This document shows positions 1 to 9,662 of a DNA stretch of 64,000 bases, piece by piece. The position numbers were made by a program, and so were the translations under genes. This stretch comes from Lentisphaeria bacterium. Lineage in GTDB: Bacteria > Verrucomicrobiota > Lentisphaeria > Victivallales > UBA1829. Every line of letters begins with the position of its first letter. The first letter of the stretch is position 1. The stretch covers positions 1 through 64,000 of the forward strand of contig DPDG01000113.1 of NCBI GenBank assembly GCA_003526375.1. Direction: 5' to 3'. The notes beneath the pieces are model-generated. The model was not told the DNA's origin. It saw only the letters and a program-made list of their open reading frames with translations, and made no database searches.

Positions 1-315
1 CAATCTCTCGTCGAACAGACTCATTACGGAAACAGATTTCGGCGCCGCACACTGAAAATCAAAAAATCTCGGACCGCCCGGTATATTTTTCTGCGTCAGT
101 TTCCCATACGTTTTCGGATTGATGTTCTTCTGAAACAGACTGAACTCCCTGCTTGTCACAATACCGCCACGCAAACCAAACACCTCTGCCAATCCCCCCA
201 GCCAATAGCCCCGAACTCTTTCATGCTCCGAATAATAATCGTTGCTCGACAGATGATTTGCATAGAAACTTTTCCCGGAACCATGACTCGCACGGATCTT
301 CGTCATATTGAACAT
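1..315 (-). CDS. MobF-family conjugative relaxase, N-terminus (partial)
   Basis: The reverse strand is open from an ATG at 315 to the window edge (105 residues). The product resembles the N-terminus of TrwC/TraI relaxases, which nick oriT and lead plasmid or ICE DNA into the recipient. Visible hallmarks are a short N-terminus with Tyr18 and a second pair Tyr27-Tyr28 (MobF enzymes use N-terminal tyrosines), a WLGGLAEVFGL stretch matching the W.G.GA..LGL block, and the conserved APKSVSV motif near residue 93. A GAGAGGAG ribosome site sits about 9 bases before the ATG. The metal-binding histidine triad and helicase part would lie beyond the edge. Family assignment is from these motifs; whether the gene is intact cannot be seen. 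Confidence 0.8.
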   Translation of the reverse strand, partial: MFNMTKIRASHGSGKSFYANHLSSNDYYSEHERVRGYWLGGLAEVFGLRGGIVTSREFSLFQKNINPKTYGKLTQKNIPGGPRFFDFQCAAPKSVSVMSLFDERL

Positions 316-421
316 CGCACCATGCTCCTCTCACTCTTGCCGTTCAAAATCCATACAAAAAGATTTGCCCGGGTATAGTCTACGAGAAGCACTTGCAAAC
401 TGCAAGCAAAATCAAAATCGC

Positions 422-451
422 GATGAGAAAACTTACGGAGATTTTCTCATC
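422..451. repeat. Perfect 10-bp inverted repeat beside the relaxase gene
   Basis: GATGAGAAAA (422-431) and TTTTCTCATC (442-451) are perfect complements with a 10-base loop. It lies in the gap between the relaxase start and the AAA-ATPase gene. It could be part of an oriT, since such hairpins commonly flank MobF nic sites, or simply a transcriptional structure. Confidence 0.5.
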
Positions 452-477
452 AGAAATCAAAAAGTCCAAAATAAAAC

Positions 478-506
478 GCAATACCCCTGAAGATTTCAGG
501 TATTGC
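478..506. repeat. Second inverted repeat, bulged, between relaxase and AAA-ATPase genes
   Basis: GCAATA (478-483) pairs with TATTGC (501-506) and CCTGAA (486-491) pairs with TTCAGG (495-500), leaving a two-base bulge and a three-base loop. There is no run of T on either side, so it is not a clear terminator. Together with the hairpin at 422-451 it forms a hairpin pair next to the relaxase gene. Confidence 0.45.
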
Positions 507-613
507 AGGAGAACAGGCAAAGGATTGACTCAGGCAAGCCGGTTCAGGAAATTTCCGTTTGAATTTTTCTCTTGATGAAGTATATTGAACTGATGAACAA
601 GGAGCGGAGAATC

Positions 614-2170
614 ATGAAAGACCTGACCAGCTACACCTATTCTTTCGAGGAACTCATTCGAGGGCAATTCCTGTATGTGGATAAGACCGAATACATCTGG
701 AACATGATCCGTCCAGCTACCGCAGGATATTTTCTTTCCCGGCCTCGCCGTTTCGGAAAGTCGCTGACCGTATCCACACTCAAGGCTGTATTCCAAGGGA
801 AAAAAGAACTGTTCAAAGGGCTGGCTGTTTATGACAAGCCTTACGACTGGAAGCCATATCCGGTCATTCATCTGGACATGAACGGATGCAAGTTTTGTAG
901 TGTAAAAGACTTGAATCACAGTCTCTGCGGTTTGGTAAGGGAAGTCGCAGAAGATTACCAAATTTCACTTTCAGATGATGAGCCGAATCAGATGTTCAGG
1001 AATCTGATTCGCCAACTTTCGGAAAAAGAACAAGTTGTGATTTTGTTAGATGAATATGACAAGCCGATTTTGAACAATCTTGGAGAGCCTCATGCCGAGG
1101 ACATTTTGGACAATCTGAAGGCTTTCTATTCCGTCATCAAGGCGTTTGAAAGCAGAGCTCGGTTTGTATTTGTCACCGGAGTCAGCAAATTCTGCCATGT
1201 CTCGCTGTTTTCCGAGCTCAACAATCTGACCGACATCACGATGAATCGTGATTACGCCACGATGTTCGGCTATACCCAAAAAGAGTTTGAGACATATTTC
1301 GCAGACCGCATCGATTCAGCCTGTAAACAGCTGAATACGCCACGCGAGGAACTCCTGCCGGAAATCAAAGCATGGTATGACGGTTACAGATTTCATGCGA
1401 AGGCTGAATCTGTTTACAATCCGGTATCGTTGGCTCAGTTTTTTACGAACGATGCCGAATTCAACAACTACTGGTTTTCAACGGGAACGCCCTCGTTTCT
1501 GATGGAACTGATTAAGAAAACTCGTTTTGATTTTGAAGACGTCCTGTCGCGTCCCGTGTCCGCCGTGGCGTTCGAGGCCTTTGAAGTCGATAAGATAGAT
1601 CCTTTATCCCTTCTGCTGCAAACAGGTTATCTGACGATCAAATCGTTGGAAAAGAAATTCAACATGCCATGGTTCCGGCTTGATTTCCCGAATCGGGAGG
1701 TCAGCGTTTCATTCAACACCTATCTTCTGAACGCTTATGTGGAAAAATCCCGAAGCGACGTCACGAATTTCTGTGAACTGCTGGCTGACTCCATGGTCAA
1801 CGGCAAGATAGACCGGCTCCGCAAAGTTCTTGAAACATTCTTCGCCGGGATTCCATATGATGTGCATCACAAGGACGAAAGCAATTTTCAGAACATCTTT
1901 TTTGCAATCTTCCGTCTGCTCGGCTATTACATCAAAGCAGAATCGCACACCAGCGACGGGCGCATCGACGCGGTGTCGGAGACCGATAAATGGATTTATC
2001 TGTTTGAATTCAAGTTGAACAAAGACGATTCCGCATTGGAACAGATCAAGAAAAAGGAATACTTCAAACCATACTTGCTTGCGAATAAACGGATCATGCT
2101 GATCGGAGTTAACTTTGACACGGGAACGGGGAAACTGTCCGACTGGAAGGACGAGGAAGTTGTCCGGTAA
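614..2170 (+). CDS. AAA-ATPase-like / PD-(D/E)XK nuclease family protein (DUF1703 type)
   Basis: 518 residues. The N-terminal AAA-ATPase-like domain shows the family opening with YVDKTEYIW, a Walker A-like RPRRFGKS near residue 45, a Walker B VVILLDEYDKP near 145 and a sensor-like FVFVTGVSKF. The C-terminus carries a PD-(D/E)XK nuclease-like core, GRIDAV followed by YLFEFKLN. Length and order fit the family, which is abundant in gut Bacteroidota, Firmicutes and PVC genomes and whose role is unproven. I chose the ATG at 614 because AAGGAG lies 9 bases upstream and the protein then begins where relatives do; upstream in-frame starts (TTG 572, ATG 575) lack a comparable site. Its position next to a relaxase gene suggests accessory DNA. 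Confidence 0.88.
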   Translation: MKDLTSYTYSFEELIRGQFLYVDKTEYIWNMIRPATAGYFLSRPRRFGKSLTVSTLKAVFQGKKELFKGLAVYDKPYDWKPYPVIHLDMNGCKFCSVKDLNHSLCGLVREVAEDYQISLSDDEPNQMFRNLIRQLSEKEQVVILLDEYDKPILNNLGEPHAEDILDNLKAFYSVIKAFESRARFVFVTGVSKFCHVSLFSELNNLTDITMNRDYATMFGYTQKEFETYFADRIDSACKQLNTPREELLPEIKAWYDGYRFHAKAESVYNPVSLAQFFTNDAEFNNYWFSTGTPSFLMELIKKTRFDFEDVLSRPVSAVAFEAFEVDKIDPLSLLLQTGYLTIKSLEKKFNMPWFRLDFPNREVSVSFNTYLLNAYVEKSRSDVTNFCELLADSMVNGKIDRLRKVLETFFAGIPYDVHHKDESNFQNIFFAIFRLLGYYIKAESHTSDGRIDAVSETDKWIYLFEFKLNKDDSALEQIKKKEYFKPYLLANKRIMLIGVNFDTGTGKLSDWKDEEVVR

Positions 2171-2419
2171 TCGGCAAAACAAACAGCAAAATTCGACATG
2201 GGAATCAGTGCCGGAACAAGGAGGATGCCATTGCAGGAATTTCAATCGACGGTTTCCTGTCCCATTCAAGATGGTCCAGTTCTTCATGACTAAGATGCGA
2301 TTGCGATCCGGAAATCGCCTGCCGATATACTGAAAACATTCGCGGGATGCGCGTCTGCACCTCCGTCAACCGGAATGGTCCGTGTCACGGGGCACAAACC
2401 CGGAACCCGACAAATCGGC

Positions 2420-4030
2420 TCAGTTCCCGCGCGTCCAGTTGACTTCATCCGGCGATTCCAGCAGTTTCTGCAAACCGTCTTTCAATCCTTGATTGAAGAG
2501 CATCTTGCAATAACGATCCAGGCATTCTTCACTCGTGTACGGTTTGTAAAATGTTCGGAAATCAGCTTCGGCTTTATCCCGGAGAGTCAGTGCCCGGCGG
2601 AGAAACTCCCGGCTTTGGAAGCGTACCAGAATTTCGTCGGAAACCTTGTCAAAATATTTCCGGACAAAACATTCCTTGAGAACGCCGAGTTCCATCAGCA
2701 AAAACATCTCGGTCAGTTCCGCCAGCAGACTGTACCAGGCGAATTCCGTCTCGTTTTGACGGCAGCCCGGTTGGCACGCCGCCAGCATTTCCGCAAAATA
2801 CTGCACCGATTTCCAGCGTGCTATCAGTTCATACAGCCGATATTCGCCGTTGCATTCGGCATAATCGCATAATACATCGCGCAGCAGTTGATCGAAGTCA
2901 TACGGCGCACGATCGTAACGGTTGAGTGGATGCCTCTGCCACGATTGAAAGCCAGGGGCGAAAGCCGTCAGCCCCGCAATGGAGTCCAGATAAGCCGGCA
3001 GTTCCGGAGCGGATACTCCGAAGACCCGTTCCGCATATTCCCGGCGGAACAGGTACGAATTGCTCTGACCGGAACTTGCCGCGCCCTGCACCCGCAGTGC
3101 ATAGAAACTGTCAAAGAACGAACATCCGGTATCCGGCCAGTCGGTCAGAATGGTTCCCAAAGCTCCGGCGTCTGTCGCCAGAGCGTTCATTTCGCGGATG
3201 TTCGCCTCGACCAGCGCCGCAGAGTGATGCAAGGCACCATGCTGTTTTTCCGCACGGGCGCCCGGACTCACGATCACGCGGTTTGCCGGAATGGTTCCGA
3301 GCAGCTTCCGGAACGGAATTTCCGGAGAACCGTGGCTGGCATCGCCGTAGTTCCAGAATTCAAAAATCACCCGTTCATCGAATTCAGCCAGACATTCCGG
3401 ATGTCGCAGAGCAATGTCGTGCCACAGAATCGGCGTTACGCCTTTGGACAGCGCGTAGTCGGTAACAAAACGCATATAGCTGAGAAACAGCTCTGCCAGT
3501 CCGTGTTCTTTGGCGTACGCCGCACAGCGCGGACAGTGTCCCAGCTGTTCACATTCGTCTCCGCCCAGATGAATGTAGCGCAGACCCGGATGCAGACGAA
3601 TTATATCGTCAATCAGCTGACGCGCCAGAGTCCGCGTTTCTTTCGAAAGCGGACACAGCTGCTGCGGAATCCCGGAATCTTCCGCACAAGCCGCATATTC
3701 CGGATGAATCAGAATATGGTAGACATGCCCCAGCACCTGAACCAGAGGAATGATTTCGATGCCCCGTTCTTTTGCCATGGACTGAATGGCGGCAATATCC
3801 GTTTCGCTGAATGCGTTTGAAGCGCAAATCCGGCGGTTCCCGCCGCTCCACGGAAAATAGGCTTCGTATTCGAACAGCAGAGTGTTCAGTTTCGAGTCCG
3901 CCATGGCGTCGAGTATGGTTTCAATTCCCCGCAGGTTCGGACCGAACCACGGCATAAAGTCATGCATCTGGTGCAGGCAAATCATAAAACCGCGCATAGT
4001 CAGCGCGCCGACAGATTTTGTTTTCATCAT
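2420..4030 (-). CDS. GH20-like beta-N-acetylhexosaminidase
   Basis: 536 residues forming mainly a TIM barrel. The motif HLGGDECEQLG around residues 155-165 is the GH20 H-x-G-G-D-E signature, whose Asp-Glu pair acts in substrate-assisted cleavage of terminal GlcNAc or GalNAc. The strand before it (LVQVLGHVYHIL) and the following ILWHDIAL also fit GH20. There is no N-terminal chitobiase-like domain and no signal peptide, so the enzyme is probably cytoplasmic and acts on imported oligosaccharides. The C-terminal 200 residues are helical and unassigned. Start 4030 has AAGGGA 9 bases upstream. It shares an upstream sequence block with the GH2 gene at 4362-7178, suggesting co-regulation. Confidence 0.82.
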   Translation of the reverse strand: MMKTKSVGALTMRGFMICLHQMHDFMPWFGPNLRGIETILDAMADSKLNTLLFEYEAYFPWSGGNRRICASNAFSETDIAAIQSMAKERGIEIIPLVQVLGHVYHILIHPEYAACAEDSGIPQQLCPLSKETRTLARQLIDDIIRLHPGLRYIHLGGDECEQLGHCPRCAAYAKEHGLAELFLSYMRFVTDYALSKGVTPILWHDIALRHPECLAEFDERVIFEFWNYGDASHGSPEIPFRKLLGTIPANRVIVSPGARAEKQHGALHHSAALVEANIREMNALATDAGALGTILTDWPDTGCSFFDSFYALRVQGAASSGQSNSYLFRREYAERVFGVSAPELPAYLDSIAGLTAFAPGFQSWQRHPLNRYDRAPYDFDQLLRDVLCDYAECNGEYRLYELIARWKSVQYFAEMLAACQPGCRQNETEFAWYSLLAELTEMFLLMELGVLKECFVRKYFDKVSDEILVRFQSREFLRRALTLRDKAEADFRTFYKPYTSEECLDRYCKMLFNQGLKDGLQKLLESPDEVNWTRGN

Positions 4031-4043
4031 GAATTTTCCCTTG

Positions 4044-4086
4044 GAGCCAATTTCAAAAAGATAGGCTTTTTCTGTTAATAACTCTT
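4044..4086 (-). promoter_or_regulatory. Upstream box shared with the GH2 gene (copy A)
   Basis: Immediately upstream of the GH20 gene, 43 bases align almost base for base with 7233-7276 upstream of the GH2 gene, with one 1-base indel. Common parts are GAGCC, then ATTTCAAAA, then GGCT 15 bases after GAGCC, then TCTGTTAAT and ACTCTTTT. GAGCC and GGCT form an imperfect inverted repeat. A shared operator or activator site is the likeliest reading. The rest of the 4031-4361 gap is AT-rich and shows nothing else recognisable. Confidence 0.5.
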
Positions 4087-4361
4087 TTCCTCGTGTGTCA
4101 AGACCATTCCGGAAAGCAAAACAGGAGCAACTCCTCCCTCATAAATGTAGGTCTCCCAACCGTTAATTTATAACGACTTTTTTATAGTTCAACTCCTTCT
4201 TGACGTGAACCCGTTGGACACTTGCCTTGAAAAAAATAATGCAGAACCTTTTCATTTGAGCTCAAACACTTAGTAATTTATAAAAGACAAAAGGAAAACA
4301 TATCAGACTTCTTGTCCTTGTAAAAATATGTTGAGCCATATATGTTGACAAAGTCTCCAAT

Positions 4362-7178
4362 TCAGTTGTAAACCGGGCGTCCACCTTCATCGGTTTTAAC
4401 TATTTTGAAATTAAAATCGTGATTTTTTTTCTGTCGGACCCGTAGATCATTCGGATTCCACTCCGGAGCGGAAACATAGTTATGGCTATCCAGATATACG
4501 AGCAGCTCGTATTTCAGATATTGTGCTGCCGGATCCTTGTTCTCAAGATTAAAACCGCACATGATGATGCGTCCGCGTCCTGTTCTGAATTCGGACAACA
4601 TGGATTTGCGCTGAATCAGCTTGAAGGATGGAATCAGTTCAAACAGCGGTTGATAATGAGGCATATTCTCATCATAGATGATAGATGTGCTTCCTGTCAT
4701 TATCGGAAAAAATTGCCAATCTCCAAAGCCTTCATTTGGAAAATGCCGCCAGACCGGATGATTGTGAAGCAACATACCGGAGTGTCCAAGTGAGCGTCCT
4801 GATGTATGCGTCCGAAAATTTTCCTGCCACGTCTGGGTCGGGAAATCGCCCGTCAGCAAAACCGCACCGCCATTTTCCGCAAAACTGATCAGCTTGTCAG
4901 TCAATACATTGGAACAGCACACTCCTGAACCGGTTATTGTTTTTACCTGAGGAAATATCCAGATCTTCCAGCTGTTTTCAATGACTTTGCCGTTGAAGAA
5001 CGCAGTAGCCTTGAGCAAACCACAATAGGGTTTGACGGCTTCCGGGATTACAAATTCAATCAAGGCGATTGGTGTAACCTCTCCGCTTGGCACGTGGTCA
5101 AAGGACTGGGTACCTTGAATAATAACTGAACCTCCTGGAAGCTCAAACCACCAATGTAACTCACCAACGGCTTCGGACTGTTCTCCAAAATAAGAAAGCA
5201 GTAATTTCTCCTTAAATGAACGACCGCAAAAGCGATTGCGGTCGTTCGCGGCACTGCAGAGCAAAACACTCTCGTTGTTATAGCAACGAATGTCCGCAAT
5301 GGTCTCACCATATTTTTTCTCGTAAAATTCATTAAAAATTCCACAGGGATATCCCGTCAGATGCCAATGCGTATCAATTCCACCGAGGTAATCGTAACCG
5401 GTTATGTTCGAGCATGAACGTAGATTTTCGATTAATTGCTTCCGAAGAGCGGCAATAAAACGGCAGTTGTATTTGTAATAGATTTCTGCGTATTGGTAGA
5501 CACCGTGGCGCTGCATATTATCCCGAGCAGCACAAAAGAGATCCTGACCGATAAATGTTCCCTCATAACGCGGTTCGAGGGAAAAATCCAGATAACCTCC
5601 GAGAATTCCGATTTCGTGACTCAGACATGGCTTTTTGTAAATTGTATGCTGACGATCGACTTCTGCGGTTCCCGGGAATTCATCGTTGATATAGCTGAAA
5701 TATCCGCCGCCAAGCGAACCGTAAAGATCAGAAAATTCGGACACTTCCGCCAAGCGCATGGCATCATGCGGAAACGGCTCTTGAGTTATCGTGCGGCCAG
5801 GAATGAATTCGTATTCCACACCACGCATGGCTTCCTGGGGATTAAAGAGCATTCCCGGTGCAAGCTCATGAAGCATATTGACCAAACGGCGCATTCGTTC
5901 CAATACTGCATCGGTAATCTTTTTTTCATTGCCTTCGCAGAAAATCACGGCACAGGCATGACGCCGAATCATCCGTATAATCATCTCGGCTTCCTCGAAA
6001 GAATAAACCGAGGGCAGTTCTGTCTGGACAAAAATTCCCAACTCATCACAGGCCTCATAAAACGGTTCGGGGGGACACCAGGTGTGGCAACGGATAAAGT
6101 TGAAGCCGGCACAGCGCAGAATTCTGAGATCATGCAGGTATTGCTGTTTGTCAAAATGCGGATTGCAGGTCGCCGCGAAATAACAATGCTCGGTTGCTCC
6201 CCTGAAATAAGTGGGCAAGCCGTTGACCAGAATGCGCGTTTCACGGCAGGATATCGAACGCGGACCGTATTTCCACGTTACAATATCAGAAATCGAATTG
6301 CCATCCCGTAGTTCAAGTGAAAAACGATACAGTCTGGGAGTGCGGTCGGACCAACGGTCCAGCAACGTTTCACTGAAAAACTCAAACTCATTACTTTCGC
6401 AGACCAATGAACCGGAATCAAGCAGTTTTTCCTGATCAAACACTTGCCAGATCAAATTTTTACCAACGGCGTTAAGACTCTCCACATGCCAGTGCAATTT
6501 TCCGTTTTCAAACGAAACGAAATAATCCTTAAAAGCAACGTGACCGGTAATGCGAAGTGAAACACCGCCACCAATTCCGGCACGTTCCGATTGATAGCCT
6601 TGAGCTGCTAGACCACGGTGCTGTCCGGGACGCGTACCATAATCCTCTCCGTCATGCGAACCGTCAAGCCGACAATAGGCCCCGCCATCGTCATGAACAT
6701 TGCAAACCACAAGTATCAGTTCATAGTCTTTTCTCGGCTCCAGCAATTCAGTGAGGTCAAAAGTGCTTGCAGTGGAATAACCGGTCACACTTCCGGCGAG
6801 CTTGCCGCCGCAATAAACCGAGCAGCCCCACATGGCGGGACCGACAGTCAGAGCAACCCGGTCGTCCGGCGAGAAATCTACATTCAAAATTTTCCGGTAA
6901 TAACCGCTGCCGATCAAGAACGAACTGGATGCATGGGGTGAAAGACTGCGCGCCATGGGAAAATACGGTTTGCGGTAATCAGGATTGAAACGGGCATTTA
7001 AGCCGAAGAAGTCCTCTTCACTAAAAAGTTCATAATGGTCATCCCAATAGCCGGGAGTTACTATTTTTCCGGTGAAAAGTTCCGCCGCAGGTAAAGCGGA
7101 CCGGCCAAGAATGAATTTTTGCGGAGTATAAAAAAAGTCCCAGCTTCCGTCCAGGGAAATCGTTTTCGGCAATAGCAT
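4362..7178 (-). CDS. Glycoside hydrolase family 2 protein
   Basis: 938 residues. It begins with a GH2 sugar-binding jelly-roll domain (ISLDGSWDF; GSGYYRKILNVDF), then an immunoglobulin-like sandwich ending in KYGPRSISCRETRILVNGLP, and a TIM barrel opening with YFRGATEHCYFA and LRCAGFNFIRCHTW. The acid/base Asn-Glu is visible in FCEGNEKK near residue 416. The C-terminal third has a Ig- or glutamine-amidotransferase-like portion (VLLTGDFP). GH2 enzymes cleave beta-galactosides, glucuronides or mannosides; the substrate cannot be told here. No signal peptide is seen. An AAGGAG ribosome site precedes the ATG by 7 bases. Confidence 0.82.
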   Translation of the reverse strand: MLLPKTISLDGSWDFFYTPQKFILGRSALPAAELFTGKIVTPGYWDDHYELFSEEDFFGLNARFNPDYRKPYFPMARSLSPHASSSFLIGSGYYRKILNVDFSPDDRVALTVGPAMWGCSVYCGGKLAGSVTGYSTASTFDLTELLEPRKDYELILVVCNVHDDGGAYCRLDGSHDGEDYGTRPGQHRGLAAQGYQSERAGIGGGVSLRITGHVAFKDYFVSFENGKLHWHVESLNAVGKNLIWQVFDQEKLLDSGSLVCESNEFEFFSETLLDRWSDRTPRLYRFSLELRDGNSISDIVTWKYGPRSISCRETRILVNGLPTYFRGATEHCYFAATCNPHFDKQQYLHDLRILRCAGFNFIRCHTWCPPEPFYEACDELGIFVQTELPSVYSFEEAEMIIRMIRRHACAVIFCEGNEKKITDAVLERMRRLVNMLHELAPGMLFNPQEAMRGVEYEFIPGRTITQEPFPHDAMRLAEVSEFSDLYGSLGGGYFSYINDEFPGTAEVDRQHTIYKKPCLSHEIGILGGYLDFSLEPRYEGTFIGQDLFCAARDNMQRHGVYQYAEIYYKYNCRFIAALRKQLIENLRSCSNITGYDYLGGIDTHWHLTGYPCGIFNEFYEKKYGETIADIRCYNNESVLLCSAANDRNRFCGRSFKEKLLLSYFGEQSEAVGELHWWFELPGGSVIIQGTQSFDHVPSGEVTPIALIEFVIPEAVKPYCGLLKATAFFNGKVIENSWKIWIFPQVKTITGSGVCCSNVLTDKLISFAENGGAVLLTGDFPTQTWQENFRTHTSGRSLGHSGMLLHNHPVWRHFPNEGFGDWQFFPIMTGSTSIIYDENMPHYQPLFELIPSFKLIQRKSMLSEFRTGRGRIIMCGFNLENKDPAAQYLKYELLVYLDSHNYVSAPEWNPNDLRVRQKKNHDFNFKIVKTDEGGRPVYN

Positions 7179-7214
7179 AATAACTCCTTTTCAATTTCAA
7201 TAATTTATTTCACA

Positions 7215-7279
7215 GTAAAGTATACATGATCAGAGCCCATTTCAAAATTCTTGGCTCTTGTCTGTTAATGACTCTTTTT
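7215..7279 (-). promoter_or_regulatory. Upstream box shared with the GH20 gene (copy B) and promoter
   Basis: AGAGCC (7232-7237) and GGCTCT (7253-7258) form a perfect 6-bp inverted repeat with a 15-base spacer, followed by TCTGTTAAT and ACTCTTTTT, matching the block at 4044-4086. On the minus strand a TTTGAA/TTGAAA -35-like element lies inside the repeat and TATACT (7215-7220) is a -10 candidate, so a protein bound to the repeat would cover the -35 region. Confidence 0.5.
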
Positions 7280-7612
7280 GTTCTGCATCAAAAACATTTC
7301 AGCACAGAGAATATATTTTTATCTTGGGAAAACGTAAAAATCAGCTTTTGCGTCAATATACATCCATGCCGTTTTTAACAGCATTGTTTTTGTTTCAAAT
7401 TTTTGAGTTCAAAAAACTCTATCAGGCAAAATGGTTGAATATTTGCTTGACCATTAGAGCAATCATACTGCACATCACCTTCCTTGTTAAACAAAAAACG
7501 ATATTTACATCTGCCATGCCAACTTCCATCATTCAATCCATTGGAAATTAAGACCGCGCATGATTTTATCCTTTGAAGTTTGACAGGACATGAATCTTCC
7601 TGAAACAGAACA
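7280..7612. other. Gene-free, AT-rich spacer
   Basis: No convincing coding frame. The one structure seen is TTTTTGA (7401-7407) facing TCAAAAA (7410-7416), a short A/T-rich palindrome that might mark transcription end for the upstream minus-strand gene, though it lies about 200 bases past that stop codon. Confidence 0.4.
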
Positions 7613-9577
7613 TCAGTCTTGAATCTGCAACCTGAACTTTTCCGGGTAATCATGCGAAAACACCGCCGTAAAGCGGGAATCGCCGTATACAACACATGGA
7701 GCCTCGCCATACAGCCGGCAACCGGCAAATTCCGCCAGTTCACGGAACTGCTTCCAGCCAAGAATCGGCAACACACTGTAAAAGCGATTGCCGTTGGATA
7801 CCACTGCCGGAGTTCCATCCGCAAGTCGAGCATGCACCCGCATACCAGCCGTCACTTCCGGCGCAACCCGCGGCAACGTCCAATTCTCCAACGTGACTTT
7901 GCCGGACATGAGATCCTGAAAAGCAATGTCCCCTGCGGGGAAATGTTGCCCGCGAACTTCCTGGACAGCCAATCCCTCCGGCAATGCGTCCAGATACATA
8001 TATAATACAGTCTTATCCATTGACAGTGAGGGCATTTCCGGACAATCGCATAAGACAATCAGTTTATATTGCTCCAGAGAAATCCGGGATAGATCGGAAA
8101 TCCGGTAAAGGTCAATTTGAACACCCGCCAAAGCTGCTTCCCTCCGAAAAATCTTGTGCAATCCGAAAAGCTCCGGGGATTCGGTATGCAGAATCTGAGA
8201 TCTTTCATCTATCAGAAACAGAACGTCCGCTGTGGATACATGCTCACGGCAACGGATTTTCGCTGCAGTGGACTCAATTTCCTGAATAATGTCATGGATA
8301 AATTCTGAATCGAACCAGCCGCCGCCGAGATCCATCCACCAGTAACCGGCATCGGCGGAAAGATTCTTGGTCAGTTCCCTGTAAAAAACTGCGCGGGTGC
8401 ATTCTTTCGGAATCCTGTTTTCCGCTGTCGGCTGAGCCAGATAAGTGCGAATGTCCAGTTCATCTACCCACTGTTTGCGGAGACCGACGGACTGTGCCGG
8501 GACAATGAACCCGCCGCTTTCTCCCGCCTGCCTGCAGGTATAACTGGTCGGCGCGGCAAGGAAGTCCACGTAAGGCGAGTTCAGAATCTTCTCGAATCCC
8601 AGCCAGCCGGTATAGGCGGAATTACAGCACTCCAAAACATATCCGTAAAAAAGTCCCGTCAGGGCTTCCGGTGCTTCCTCTTTCACGATCCGGCAGAAAT
8701 ATTCCGCATTGTATGAGTTCAGTTCCGACATAAATTCATCCAGATCGCGGACAATCCGGTCGCAAGGACGTTTCCTCTGAAAAGCCTCCACGGAATCATA
8801 CACTTTTCTACGCCGGTCAGGCGGCGGCATCTTCAATGTCCCCCACGCTTTGAGCAGATTCTCCCGGGAGTCATATTTCTTTTCGCCCCATGCAATGAAA
8901 GCTTCCTGGAACACCCGGCTGTAATCGCCGTATTCGCGTCCGAAGCGTCCCCAAAGGCAGGTCTCGCCGCTTACGCCATACGCAATGTGCCAACCGATGA
9001 TCCGCCTGCCATACGGCTTTTCCGCCACATGATGCATAAGCCGGCGCAAAGCTTCTGCCGCATCATGTTTCCATACTTTGGAGGCAAAACTCTGATTGGA
9101 AAAAAATCCGTTGACATTGGGACGCTGGTCCTTGCCCATGTAATAGCCGTTCGGAGCCTCGTATCCCAGCAGATCATGTTCCAGTGAACCCACGCGAGGG
9201 CGGATATATTCCGGGTCGTTGTTTCCTCCATAGTATACGAAAAGTTCTTCAGGATGATGCTTCGACCATTCGACCGGCGCATTCAGTTTGACGCGTGGAA
9301 TATACAGTGCGTCTTCCGGCAAAGCGGCAAAAAGAGTATCCAGTGTCCGATCCGTAAGAGTATAATCATATTGATTATTGCCAACCCAGCCACTGAACAG
9401 AATACTGGTATGGAGTTTGATTCCCAGCCGGTACATATCGGCATGGTATCGGGCATACTTGGCGTAATTGTCACTAAACTCGATCAATTTCCCCGTATCG
9501 TCAAACCGTGCGGGGTCATTCTCAAAGCCCAAACGCGACCAAAAGAGAGAATTTCGTTCCAATCGTAGATTCTTCAT
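7613..9577 (-). CDS. GH42-like beta-galactosidase-type protein
   Basis: 654 residues. The first 420 look like a TIM barrel of the GH42 / clan-A type: IIGWHIAYGVSGETCLWGRFG, with a candidate acid/base Glu in SGET, then DFLAAPTSYTCR. This is followed by a Rossmann-like trimerisation-type segment (VSTADVLFLIDERSQIL; LIVLCDCPEMPSL) and a small C-terminal beta domain, the three-part layout of GH42. No signal peptide is present. I chose ATG 9577, residue 13 of the longer frame from 9613, because GGAGAAGGG lies just upstream. The specificity is unknown. It follows the 882-residue glycosidase-like gene after 85 bases and is probably co-transcribed. Confidence 0.68.
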   Translation of the reverse strand: MKNLRLERNSLFWSRLGFENDPARFDDTGKLIEFSDNYAKYARYHADMYRLGIKLHTSILFSGWVGNNQYDYTLTDRTLDTLFAALPEDALYIPRVKLNAPVEWSKHHPEELFVYYGGNNDPEYIRPRVGSLEHDLLGYEAPNGYYMGKDQRPNVNGFFSNQSFASKVWKHDAAEALRRLMHHVAEKPYGRRIIGWHIAYGVSGETCLWGRFGREYGDYSRVFQEAFIAWGEKKYDSRENLLKAWGTLKMPPPDRRRKVYDSVEAFQRKRPCDRIVRDLDEFMSELNSYNAEYFCRIVKEEAPEALTGLFYGYVLECCNSAYTGWLGFEKILNSPYVDFLAAPTSYTCRQAGESGGFIVPAQSVGLRKQWVDELDIRTYLAQPTAENRIPKECTRAVFYRELTKNLSADAGYWWMDLGGGWFDSEFIHDIIQEIESTAAKIRCREHVSTADVLFLIDERSQILHTESPELFGLHKIFRREAALAGVQIDLYRISDLSRISLEQYKLIVLCDCPEMPSLSMDKTVLYMYLDALPEGLAVQEVRGQHFPAGDIAFQDLMSGKVTLENWTLPRVAPEVTAGMRVHARLADGTPAVVSNGNRFYSVLPILGWKQFRELAEFAGCRLYGEAPCVVYGDSRFTAVFSHDYPEKFRLQIQD

Positions 9578-9662
9578 TTTATTTCCCTTCTCCAAAAGAT
9601 CCATTACTGCCATTTATGGCAAAACCGAAGCAATTTATTCTCTATAGCAATCTTGAATTCAT

